In this document: piece after piece, positions 1 to 7,404 of the stretch
Layout: each line of letters starts with the position of its first letter
Position numbering within the stretch: position 1 is the first letter of the stretch
Origin: Salipaludibacillus sp047795645
Lineage (GTDB): Bacteria; Bacillota; Bacilli; Bacillales; Salisediminibacteriaceae
Direction of reading: 5' to 3'
Length of the DNA stretch: 64,000 nucleotides
NCBI RefSeq assembly: GCF_047795645.1
Contig: NZ_CP181045.1
Span: 4,402,001-4,466,000, forward strand
Made by a program: the position numbers and the translations under genes
The notes under the pieces: generated by a model
What the model saw: the letters and a program-made list of their open reading frames with translations, nothing else
The model's database searches: none
Told to the model about the DNA's origin: nothing

Positions 1-242
1 ATTACGGAGACTACAACAAGACTGAAAAAAGAAATCGTCGTGATTTTAAGTGTTTTTTTACGAAGTTTGCTGAATAAAATAAGAAACAAGAGCACGATTA
101 AAAAAACAGCGATCACTCCAACTAAAGGTGTATAAAACTGCAAACCCCCTGCGAAAGCAGTGATAATCGCTCCGATATATCCTGCACCGGCTATCATAGC
201 GCTTAAAATAATGAAGTAAATGATTCTAGTAGTAAGTTTCAT
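1..242 (-). CDS. Partial membrane protein, N-terminal part only
   Basis: An open frame starts at an ATG at 242 and runs off the left edge of the window. A GGGAGAG ribosome binding site stands at good distance upstream. The roughly 80 visible residues are very hydrophobic, with likely membrane segments at about residues 7-30, 36-57 and 68-80 and a short basic loop (SKLRKK) between the last two. I do not recognise the family. The first dozen codons are nearly repeated at 9243-9281, where the frame stops after 12 residues, so this locus has a broken second copy 9 kb away. Confidence 0.6.
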   Translation of the reverse strand, partial: MKLTTRIIYFIILSAMIAGAGYIGAIITAFAGGLQFYTPLVGVIAVFLIVLLFLILFSKLRKKTLKITTISFFSLVVVSV

Positions 243-259
243 TAACAACTCTCCCATTA

Positions 260-347
260 CGACTTCCCTTAGTAAAATCGTTTATGTATCCTAAGTTTTT
301 TGTTCTTATATCTTAACATAATCTTCAATAGAGTCATTGCTTAAAAA
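260..347 (-). pseudogene. Degenerate fragment of tyrosine recombinase
   Basis: About 88 bases match 9678-9764 at roughly 80% by eye, and that stretch lies inside the integrase gene at 9319-9918. In the matching frame this copy still reads an SNDSIEDYVKI-like peptide, but the lysine codons that follow in the other copy have become stop codons. The catalytic half of the gene is missing and the partial membrane gene begins directly after it. This is a decayed second copy, not a working gene. Confidence 0.7.
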
Positions 348-389
348 CTATGCTTTTCTATATGATCCTAATACGATAAAGGAAAAACA

Positions 390-418
390 TTGACATTACT
401 TTGATCTAATAATAAAAT
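390..418 (+). promoter_or_regulatory. Probable sigma-A promoter of the LacI regulator gene
   Basis: TTGACA at 390-395 and TAAAAT at 413-418 are separated by 17 bases. The site lies about 170 bases ahead of the regulator gene and directly ahead of two operator-like sequences at 449 and 557. Confidence 0.5.
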
Positions 419-448
419 TGGAGTGAATAATGAGAATAATCGCATAAT

Positions 449-463
449 TGTAAACGCTTTCTA
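449..463 (+). promoter_or_regulatory. LacI-family operator or cre-like site 1
   Basis: TGTAAACGCTTTCTA differs at one position from the cre consensus TGWAANCGNTNWCA and shares its core with sites at 557-570 and 1712-1731. It lies downstream of the predicted promoter at 390-418, where a bound repressor would act as a roadblock. It could serve the neighbouring LacI protein, CcpA, or both. Confidence 0.55.
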
Positions 464-556
464 AAATATAGTTCACAGAACGTAACCCAATACATAAAAA
501 GTACCATAAATATTGACCATTCAGCTCATATCTTGAACGAAAATTATATTTATATT

Positions 557-570
557 TGTAAACGTTTTCT
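557..570 (+). promoter_or_regulatory. LacI-family operator or cre-like site 2
   Basis: TGTAAACGTTTTCT is one mismatch from the cre consensus. It lies only 17 bases before the start codon of the LacI-type gene, immediately ahead of its TGGAGG ribosome binding site, which suggests autoregulation. Confidence 0.55.
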
Positions 571-587
571 AAAATGGAGGTTCCCTA

Positions 588-1613
588 ATGAGTCCAACAA
601 TTAAAGATATTGCTAAAAAGGCTGGCGTTTCAATCGCAACAGTATCAAGGGTAATTAATAATTATCCATTTATTAAAGGAGCAACGAAACAGAAAGTAAA
701 CAATGTGATTGAGGAGCTAAATTATTATCCTGATCTAATTGCACGAAGTATGATCAAGAAAAGCACATCAAATATTGGTCTCATTGTAGGAGGACTAGAT
801 AACCCGTTCTTTGCGGAAAGTGCAGAAATTATTATTAAGGCAGCTGAGCAATATAATTGTTACGTCACTTTATATTCAAATGAAGAAGATGAAGAAAAAT
901 TGAATAGATATATTGAATTGTTAGTACAAAAGAGGGTAGACGGTGTCATCATTGGATCTGTGTATAAGGAATCAACGTTGGATCTCTTGAATAAAAGTAA
1001 AATTCCTTATGTATTTTACAACCGTCGTAATAGAGATAAAAATACAGACTATATTATTCAAGATAACCATAAAAGTGGTTTTGACGCTACTAGTCATCTA
1101 ATTAGCTTAGGACATACAAAAATTGCAATGTTACATGCTGCGATTCACTCAGATGTAGTGGAAAACCGTTTAAAGGGATATTATGACGCTTTGAAAGCTT
1201 CTGGATTAAAAAATTATGACCATTTTGTTCAGGAGGTTGGATTTAGGAAAATTAAACCAAAAGTAAAGCAAGCGATTGATGAATTGTTGGAAGCTAAAGT
1301 TAAACCGACAGCAATAGTAGCTAGTGCTGATTTTATTGCTCTTGAGGTCATGGAAAATTTAGTACAAAAAAGTTTCAAGGTACCAGATGATATTGCTTTA
1401 GTTGGATTTGATAATATTCATGTATCAAGCCATTCGTTAATAGGATTAACTACCGTTAGTCAACGAGTTGAAGAAATGTCCCAATTAGCTGTAGACAGAT
1501 TAATGCAAAAGATTGAAGCAAGAAAAAATGAAGAGGAAGATACTACGCCTTGGAAAATCAAACTTCAACCAAAGTTGATCGTTAGAAAAACTTGTGGAGC
1601 GAAACAAGGTTAA
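588..1613 (+). CDS. LacI/GalR-family transcriptional regulator
   Basis: A 341-residue protein of normal length for the LacI family. Residues 4-24 form the helix-turn-helix and hinge start (IKDIAKKAGVSIATVSRVIN). The rest is a periplasmic-binding-protein-like effector domain, with the family segments SNIGLIVGGLDNPFF near residue 60 and DDIALVGFDNI near residue 265. A TGGAGG ribosome binding site precedes the ATG. Three operator-like sequences flank the gene, two before it and one perfect palindrome after it, which fits autoregulation and control of the catabolic genes downstream. The inducer is unknown. From context it may be a pentose, a pentonate or a xylan-derived sugar, which is inference. 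Confidence 0.93.
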   Translation: MSPTIKDIAKKAGVSIATVSRVINNYPFIKGATKQKVNNVIEELNYYPDLIARSMIKKSTSNIGLIVGGLDNPFFAESAEIIIKAAEQYNCYVTLYSNEEDEEKLNRYIELLVQKRVDGVIIGSVYKESTLDLLNKSKIPYVFYNRRNRDKNTDYIIQDNHKSGFDATSHLISLGHTKIAMLHAAIHSDVVENRLKGYYDALKASGLKNYDHFVQEVGFRKIKPKVKQAIDELLEAKVKPTAIVASADFIALEVMENLVQKSFKVPDDIALVGFDNIHVSSHSLIGLTTVSQRVEEMSQLAVDRLMQKIEARKNEEEDTTPWKIKLQPKLIVRKTCGAKQG

Positions 1614-1711
1614 TATTATCAATCAAAAAAATCTTCCAATCGATGTCAAATCTAAATAGATTCAAAGTATTCTCTTCACTTTGAAAGTTTCATCTACTCA
1701 ACTTGGGATGT

Positions 1712-1731
1712 TTTTGTAAACGTTTACAAAA
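1712..1731 (+). promoter_or_regulatory. Perfect palindromic operator (LacI-type/cre)
   Basis: TTTTGTAAACGTTTACAAAA is a 20-base perfect palindrome. Its central 14 bases match the cre consensus at every position. It lies between the regulator gene and the dehydrogenase gene at 1840, and so is well placed to control the catabolic operon. Whether the cognate LacI protein or CcpA binds it cannot be settled from sequence. Confidence 0.7.
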
Positions 1732-1768
1732 TGTAGGGTAGAGATAAGTCATGCTAAGGAGGTGAGAT

Positions 1769-1786
1769 ATGAGTAGTTTCGTTTAA
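1769..1786 (+). other. Five-codon reading frame behind a consensus ribosome binding site
   Basis: AAGGAGGTGA at 1757-1766 is a near-ideal Shine-Dalgarno sequence, followed at once by ATG AGT AGT TTC GTT TAA. No longer frame follows. It may be the leftover start of a lost gene, or a leader peptide ahead of the dehydrogenase gene at 1840, which has its own AAAAAAGGAG site. Confidence 0.35.
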
Positions 1787-1839
1787 TTTATCACCATTCA
1801 AGAAGATGAAGTTTTCGATAAAAAAAGGAGTGGATAACG

Positions 1840-2829
1840 TTGAAACCAAAAGTCTTTATAGCAGTTTCAGTACCACCTGAAATTGAAAAATATATAGCGA
1901 AACATTGTGATTATCGAAAGTGGGAGGGAGAAGGGACGATTCCCCAAGATGAACTTTTAAAGGAAGTTTCAAATGTTGAAGGGCTTTTAATACAAGGAAT
2001 AAAAATTGATAAAAAATTACTTGATCATGCGCCAAATCTGAAGATTGTCAGTAATGTATCAGTTGGCTACAATAACTTTGATATTGAAGCGATGCGAGAC
2101 AGAGGTGTTATAGGCACACATACACCTTATGTATTAGATGATACGGTGGCTGATCTCGTTTTCGGCTTAATTTTAAGTACTGCAAGAAGAATTCCAGAAT
2201 TAGATCAATATGTAAAACAAGGAAAGTGGAAAAAAAGTGATGAAACAAATTTGTATGGTACAGATATTCATCACAGTACATTAGGTTTAATCGGCATGGG
2301 GAGAATCGGAGAAGCCATTGCGAAACGTGGGAAATTCGGGTTTGACATGGATGTCTTGTATTATAACCGCACTCCTAAACCGAAAGCGGAAAAAGAGTTA
2401 GGCGTTTCATATACACATTTCAAAGAATTATTACAAAAATCAGATGTTATTGTACTTATGACGCCACTCACTTCAGAAACGGCCAACCTTATTGGAGCCA
2501 ATGAATTTAAGCTCATGAAAAAGACTGCATTTTTCATTAATACATCACGTGGCCAGACTGTAGATGAAGGAGCTTTGTTGGAGGCATTGCAGACAAAAGA
2601 AATTCTTGGAGCAGGACTTGATGTTTATCAACAAGAACCGATTAACCCAGATCATCCAATTTTAAGACTACCCAATGTAGTCACAGTTCCTCATATTGGT
2701 TCAGCAACAGCAAAAACAAGGCAAGATATGGTGAAAGTTGCGGCTGAAAATTTAGTCAAAGCTGTCACAGGTGATAAACGACAAAATATTGTTAAAGACC
2801 TGGCGTACATCAATCCAGATAAAGTGTAA
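1840..2829 (+). CDS. D-2-hydroxyacid dehydrogenase (glyoxylate/hydroxypyruvate reductase type)
   Basis: A 329-residue NAD(P)-dependent D-isomer-specific 2-hydroxyacid dehydrogenase. The Rossmann glycine motif GMGRIG is at 152-157. The substrate-binding Arg237 (TSRG), Glu266 (QQEP) and catalytic His285 (PHIGSAT) form the family's usual Arg-Glu-His set. The TTG start at 1840 is chosen because an AAAAAAGGAG site precedes it. The best fit is glyoxylate, hydroxypyruvate or 2-ketogluconate reduction. It opens the sugar-acid operon but has no step in a strict Weimberg pathway. It would fit a branch making glycolaldehyde or glyoxylate, or reduction of a 2-keto sugar acid. The exact substrate is not clear. 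Confidence 0.9.
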   Translation: MKPKVFIAVSVPPEIEKYIAKHCDYRKWEGEGTIPQDELLKEVSNVEGLLIQGIKIDKKLLDHAPNLKIVSNVSVGYNNFDIEAMRDRGVIGTHTPYVLDDTVADLVFGLILSTARRIPELDQYVKQGKWKKSDETNLYGTDIHHSTLGLIGMGRIGEAIAKRGKFGFDMDVLYYNRTPKPKAEKELGVSYTHFKELLQKSDVIVLMTPLTSETANLIGANEFKLMKKTAFFINTSRGQTVDEGALLEALQTKEILGAGLDVYQQEPINPDHPILRLPNVVTVPHIGSATAKTRQDMVKVAAENLVKAVTGDKRQNIVKDLAYINPDKV

Positions 2830-2861
2830 AAAGAACGTAAAACTTAGAATGGGAGGAAATG

Positions 2862-4844
2862 ATGGATAAATTAATCGCTATAATGGGTGATACGAAAAAA
2901 ATCGTGGGAAATATTGCGACGACAGCGGCTGGTCCTTCAGGAGAACTTCCACTGACATCAGAAATGTTACTGAACTCGGCAAGTGGGGATTTATTCGGTC
3001 TATCGCAAAATGTCGGGATGGGCTGGGAATCATCGAAACTGACAGGAAGGCAAATATTAATTCTTGGAACATCAGGTGGAATCAAAGATGAGAATGAAAA
3101 ACCGATTGCCCTAGGCTACCATACCGGACATTGGGAGATTAGTAACTTAATGAAGGCGGCAGCGGAGGAGATCAATCATTTCGGAAATATTTCGTTTGCT
3201 GGCTTCGTCAGTGATCCATGTGATGGTAGGACGCAGGGGACAAAAGGGATGTTTGATTCGTTGCCATATCGTAACGATGCGGCCATGGTGTATCGGCGAT
3301 TAATTCGTTCATTACCAATGCGTGAAGCGGTGATTGGTGTTGCTACGTGTGATAAAGGGCTACCAGCAATGATGATGGCTGTTGCTTCTATGCATGACTT
3401 ACCTGGTGTGGTTATTCCTGGTGGCGTGACTTTGCCACCAACGGTAGGAGAAGATGCAGGAAAAATTCAAACGATTGGTGCAAGATATTCAACGGGAGAA
3501 CTCTCTTTAAAAGAAGCGGCCGAACTTGGTTGCCGAGCATGTGCTACGCCAGGTGGCGGTTGTCAATTCCTGGGGACGGCAGCAAGTGCGCAAGTCGTTT
3601 CGGAAGCGTTAGGGATGTCTTTACCTCACGCTGCCTTATCTCCATCGGGGCAACCGATATGGGAAGAAATGGCGAGACAATCGGCGCGTGCCGTGATGTC
3701 TGCGGCAGCTGATGGGATCACCATGAAAGATATTTTAACCGATGGGGCGATTCGTAACGCGATGGTTGTTCATGCGGCATTCGGTGGATCGACGAATTTA
3801 CTTCTACACATTCCAGCAATCGCTCATGCTGCAGGCCTTCGTATACCTGACGTTTCTGATTGGATTGAAATTAATCGGAAGGTACCTCGGTTAGTTAGTG
3901 CTTTACCTAATGGACCGTTGGATCATCCAACCGTTCGTGTATTTTTAGCTGGAGGGGTTCCTGAAGTGATGCTTCATTTACGTGATCTTGGCTTATTAGA
4001 TGAAGAAGTTCTGACGATAAGCGGAGAACGTTTGAAAGATGTTTTAGACTGGTGGGAGAATTCCGAACGTCGCCAACTAGTAAGGCAGCAGCTTGTTGAA
4101 AAAGATGGTGTCGATCCTCAAGATGTGATTATGGGTCCAGAAAGAGCGAAGTCATATGGAATGACATCGACGATCACGTTCCCAACGGGGAACATTGCCC
4201 CAGAAGGCGCTGTTGTAAAATCAACATCGATCGAAGCTTCAATGTTGGATGAACATGGTATCTATCGCCATAAGGGAAAGGTGAAAATATTTACTTCAGA
4301 AAAACAGGCGATTAAAGCGATTAAAGTAGGGGACATCGTTGCTGGTGATATTATGGCATTGATTGGCTGTGGCCCTTCTGGTACAGGGATGGAGGAAACA
4401 TATCAATTAACATCTGCATTGAAACACCTTTCGTTTGGTAAATATGTGACGCTGATAACAGATGCTAGATTTTCTGGTGTATCTACGGGAGCTTGTATTG
4501 GTCACGTTGGACCGGAAGCCCTTGCAGATGGACCTGTTGGAAAACTACGTGATGGGGACGTTGTTGAAGTCATCATTGATTGTCACAAACTCGAAGCTTC
4601 TGTTAATTTCGTTGGAGAAAAGGATCATGAGTGTGGCCGAGAAACTGGTGCAGAATTATTAAAGCAGAGGTCGCCACACCCTGATCTAGCGCCCCATGCG
4701 GACCTTCCAGATGATACAAAACTGTGGGCAGCTCTTCAAGCTGCTAGCGGTGGAACATGGAAAGGGAGCATTTATGATTCAGAGCGAATTGTCGAGTTAT
4801 TAAAAAAAGGTATAGACCAAGAGCAAAAAGAATTAATCAAGTAG
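2862..4844 (+). CDS. IlvD/Edd-family dehydratase, YjhG/YagF (D-xylonate dehydratase) type
   Basis: About 660 residues, matching the length of the YjhG/YagF branch and longer than typical IlvD. The N-terminus MGDTKKIVGNIATTAAGPSG is characteristic of that branch. Cysteines at about 120 (DPCDGRTQG), 163 (VATCDKG) and 234 (PGGGCQF) are placed as the iron-sulphur ligands of the family. E. coli YjhG and YagF convert D-xylonate to 2-keto-3-deoxy-D-xylonate. The next two genes encode the enzymes expected to carry that product to 2-ketoglutarate, which supports a pentonate substrate. ATG at 2862 is preferred to ATG at 2859 because the GGGAGGA site would otherwise be too close. Confidence 0.88.
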   Translation: MDKLIAIMGDTKKIVGNIATTAAGPSGELPLTSEMLLNSASGDLFGLSQNVGMGWESSKLTGRQILILGTSGGIKDENEKPIALGYHTGHWEISNLMKAAAEEINHFGNISFAGFVSDPCDGRTQGTKGMFDSLPYRNDAAMVYRRLIRSLPMREAVIGVATCDKGLPAMMMAVASMHDLPGVVIPGGVTLPPTVGEDAGKIQTIGARYSTGELSLKEAAELGCRACATPGGGCQFLGTAASAQVVSEALGMSLPHAALSPSGQPIWEEMARQSARAVMSAAADGITMKDILTDGAIRNAMVVHAAFGGSTNLLLHIPAIAHAAGLRIPDVSDWIEINRKVPRLVSALPNGPLDHPTVRVFLAGGVPEVMLHLRDLGLLDEEVLTISGERLKDVLDWWENSERRQLVRQQLVEKDGVDPQDVIMGPERAKSYGMTSTITFPTGNIAPEGAVVKSTSIEASMLDEHGIYRHKGKVKIFTSEKQAIKAIKVGDIVAGDIMALIGCGPSGTGMEETYQLTSALKHLSFGKYVTLITDARFSGVSTGACIGHVGPEALADGPVGKLRDGDVVEVIIDCHKLEASVNFVGEKDHECGRETGAELLKQRSPHPDLAPHADLPDDTKLWAALQAASGGTWKGSIYDSERIVELLKKGIDQEQKELIK

Positions 4845-4858
4845 AAGGAGGGGGAAGG

Positions 4859-5785
4859 TTGAATATTGTCCGTTTTATAAATGATAGCAAGAACATCGCG
4901 CTAGGAATATGGGAAAATGAGAAAGTCTATGACTTAACAAGTATATTGAAAGAGAAAACCAATGATGTGATGGTTCTTCATGAAAAGGTAACTGAAAAAG
5001 GGCAATCTCTTTCGTCGTTCATTTCTAAATTACCTTATCAAGAAACTTCGAAAGTCTATGACTATCAGTCTATCAATCTAATAACACCCGTTGAAGCTGT
5101 TGAAGTTTGGGCATGCGGAGTAACCTATGAAAATAGTCGTATGGCTAGGAATTCAGAGATGGAAGAGTTAACTGAAGGAAGTATTTCCTTCTATGACAAA
5201 GTCTATGATGCGGTCCGCCCGGAAATATTTTTTAAATCGACAGCAGCTAGAACCGTGGCACCGAATAAATCCGTGTGCATTCGTAGCGATTCTAATTGGC
5301 AGATTCCTGAACCAGAAGTAGCGTTAGTGTTAAGTCAAAGGGGAGAGATCATAGGTTATACGGCAGGGAATGATATGAGTAGCCGTGATATCGAAGGAGA
5401 AAATCCGTTATATTTACCACAAGCAAAAGTATGGAGAAATTCCTGCTCATTTGGACCTTCTATCCGTTTAGCAGACACTGTTCAGGATCCTTATAACCTT
5501 GATATTCAATGTCGCATTTTCCGTAATGGTGAGTTAATGGTTGAAGGGGAGGCAAATACGTCACAATTAAAGAGAAAATACGAAGAACTTGTTGAATTCT
5601 TAGGAAGAGACAACCCGATTTTTACGGGTACAGTGCTATTTACTGGAACTTGTATTATTCCCCCGGATGAATTTACATTGCAAGAGGGTGACCGAATCGA
5701 AATTGAGGTATCCGGTGTCGGAGTGTTAATAAACGATGTGAAAAACACGGCTTCTATTGTGTCAAAAACAGAAATGATCAAATAG
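4859..5785 (+). CDS. FAH-family 2-keto-3-deoxy-pentonate dehydratase
   Basis: A 308-residue fumarylacetoacetate-hydrolase-family protein. The metal-binding acidic residues are visible as Glu151 and Glu153 (PEPEVALVL) and Asp172 (AGNDMSSRD), followed by IEGENPLYLPQAK. This arrangement is that of archaeal 2-keto-3-deoxy-D-arabinonate dehydratase and Caulobacter XylX, which form 2-ketoglutarate semialdehyde. Its place between a sugar-acid dehydratase and an aldehyde dehydrogenase supports that role. The start is TTG at 4859 behind GAAGGAGGGGG, 14 bases after the previous stop. Family membership is secure. The substrate's stereochemistry (xylo or arabino) is inferred only from the neighbouring GH43 xylosidase. 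Confidence 0.86.
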   Translation: MNIVRFINDSKNIALGIWENEKVYDLTSILKEKTNDVMVLHEKVTEKGQSLSSFISKLPYQETSKVYDYQSINLITPVEAVEVWACGVTYENSRMARNSEMEELTEGSISFYDKVYDAVRPEIFFKSTAARTVAPNKSVCIRSDSNWQIPEPEVALVLSQRGEIIGYTAGNDMSSRDIEGENPLYLPQAKVWRNSCSFGPSIRLADTVQDPYNLDIQCRIFRNGELMVEGEANTSQLKRKYEELVEFLGRDNPIFTGTVLFTGTCIIPPDEFTLQEGDRIEIEVSGVGVLINDVKNTASIVSKTEMIK

Positions 5786-5827
5786 AACAAATAATAACGA
5801 TGAAACGATAATTGAGGAGGAGTAATT

Positions 5828-7273
5828 ATGACAACGTGTTTAAATTATATTCAAGGACAGTGGAAAGAATCTCAAACAGGTGATGTGAAGGAAATCTATA
5901 ACCCTACGAACGGCACCGTGCTAGGGAAAGTTCAGCAATCATCAAAAGAAGATGTGGATGAGGCGGTAGCAGCAGCGTCTGAAGCTAAACGTGCATGGCG
6001 CAAATTATCAGGAGCTGCAAGAGGACAATATTTATTTAAGGCAGCTGATATTTTAGAAAGCCGAATCGACGATATTGCAAAAACAATGACAGAGGAAATG
6101 GGAAAGACTCTACCAGAAGCCAAGGGTGAAACTGCTCGAGGCGTAGCCATTCTAAGGTACTATGCAGGAGAAGGGATGCGTAAAACAGGGGATGTGATTC
6201 CGGCGACAGATAGTGAAGCTCTTATGTATACGACTCGCACACCATTAGGCACTGTGGGTATTATCACCCCGTGGAATTTTCCAGTTGCGATTCCAATTTG
6301 GAAAATGGCGCCTGCGTTAATTTACGGAAATACCGTTGTTATCAAACCAGCAACTGAAACGGCGATAACAGGAACAAAAGTGGTCGAATGTTTTTACGAA
6401 GCGGGTATTCCAGAAGGTGTGATTAACATGGTTACCGGAGCTGGATCCGTTGTTGGGGAACGAATTGTAGAGCATCCGAGCATTGCCGGGATTACTTTTA
6501 CGGGTTCTGATAAGACTGGAAAAAGAATTGGTCAAACAGCATTGACTAGAGGAGCGAAGTACCAGCTTGAAATGGGAGGAAAGAATCCAACGATCGTAGC
6601 TTCTGATGCGGACCTTGATAAAGCCGTGGCAGGTACCGTAAGTGGGGCATTCAAGTCTACTGGGCAAAAATGTACGGCGACAAGTCGCGTTATTGTTCAT
6701 CAAGATATTAAAGATCAGTTTGTTGATAAGCTTCTATCTGCGATGGAGGAAATTAAAATCGGGGATGGCTTACAAGAAGGTATTTGGATGGGCCCATGTG
6801 CTTCAGAAGGACAGATGAATACGGTCTTAGACTATATTGACATAGGCAAAAAAGAAGGAGCAAAGCTGATTCATGGTGGTAATCGATTATCCGACGGGGC
6901 CTTAGGTCAAGGGTATTTCGTAGAACCAACGATTTTTGATGAAGTAACTAGTAACATGAAGATTGCTCAAGAAGAAATTTTTGGACCTGTAATTGCGATT
7001 ATGACATTTTGTGAAATTGAGGAAGCTTTTGAACTTGCCAATGACACGGATTATGGTTTAAGTGCTTCGATCTATACGGAAAAAATCGGTGGCATGTTAA
7101 AGTTTGTTGAGGACGTCGATGCCGGTCTCGTACGAATTAATGCTGAAACAGCAGGTGTGGAACTGCAAGCACCTTTTGGAGGAATGAAACAATCGAGTTC
7201 GCATTCCCGTGAACAAGGTGAAGCAGCGAAAGAGTTCTTCACATCAATAAAAACAGTGTTTGTAAAAGGATAA
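5828..7273 (+). CDS. 2-ketoglutarate semialdehyde dehydrogenase (aldehyde dehydrogenase family)
   Basis: A 481-residue NAD(P)-dependent aldehyde dehydrogenase. The oxyanion Asn150 (PWNFPVAIP), general base Glu248 (LEMGGKNP) and nucleophile Cys282 (GQKCTATS) are all present. Overall it resembles the YcbD/KGSA dehydrogenase group. In this operon it would oxidise 2-ketoglutarate semialdehyde to 2-ketoglutarate, feeding pentose carbon straight into the TCA cycle. A GAGGAGGAG site precedes the ATG. Succinate semialdehyde or another aldehyde is possible, but the gene order argues for the pentose role. Confidence 0.9.
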   Translation: MTTCLNYIQGQWKESQTGDVKEIYNPTNGTVLGKVQQSSKEDVDEAVAAASEAKRAWRKLSGAARGQYLFKAADILESRIDDIAKTMTEEMGKTLPEAKGETARGVAILRYYAGEGMRKTGDVIPATDSEALMYTTRTPLGTVGIITPWNFPVAIPIWKMAPALIYGNTVVIKPATETAITGTKVVECFYEAGIPEGVINMVTGAGSVVGERIVEHPSIAGITFTGSDKTGKRIGQTALTRGAKYQLEMGGKNPTIVASDADLDKAVAGTVSGAFKSTGQKCTATSRVIVHQDIKDQFVDKLLSAMEEIKIGDGLQEGIWMGPCASEGQMNTVLDYIDIGKKEGAKLIHGGNRLSDGALGQGYFVEPTIFDEVTSNMKIAQEEIFGPVIAIMTFCEIEEAFELANDTDYGLSASIYTEKIGGMLKFVEDVDAGLVRINAETAGVELQAPFGGMKQSSSHSREQGEAAKEFFTSIKTVFVKG

Positions 7274-7296
7274 AGAGTATATCTATTAAAAATGCG

Positions 7297-7371
7297 ATGT
7301 CTTTAGAGCCTGCATTCAAAGAGGCTGAATTAAGTGTTGGCGTTCAAAAAGAAGTACTAAAAGGTGAGTGA
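7297..7371 (+). other. Short orphan reading frame, possible gene remnant
   Basis: A 24-residue frame begins MSLEPAFKEAELSVG and ends at a TGA at 7369-7371. It has no ribosome binding site, and the frame stays open upstream into the end of the aldehyde dehydrogenase gene. The composition looks like real coding sequence, so it may be the C-terminal stub of a gene lost between the dehydrogenase and the xylosidase. I cannot assign a family. Confidence 0.25.
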
Positions 7372-7404
7372 AACTAGAATATTATTTTAGAAAGGACAAT
7401 AATT

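Noticed and set aside
6317..6703. 128-residue open frame antisense to the aldehyde dehydrogenase gene
   Set aside because: It lies wholly across conserved catalytic coding sequence and has no plausible start signal or recognisable domain.
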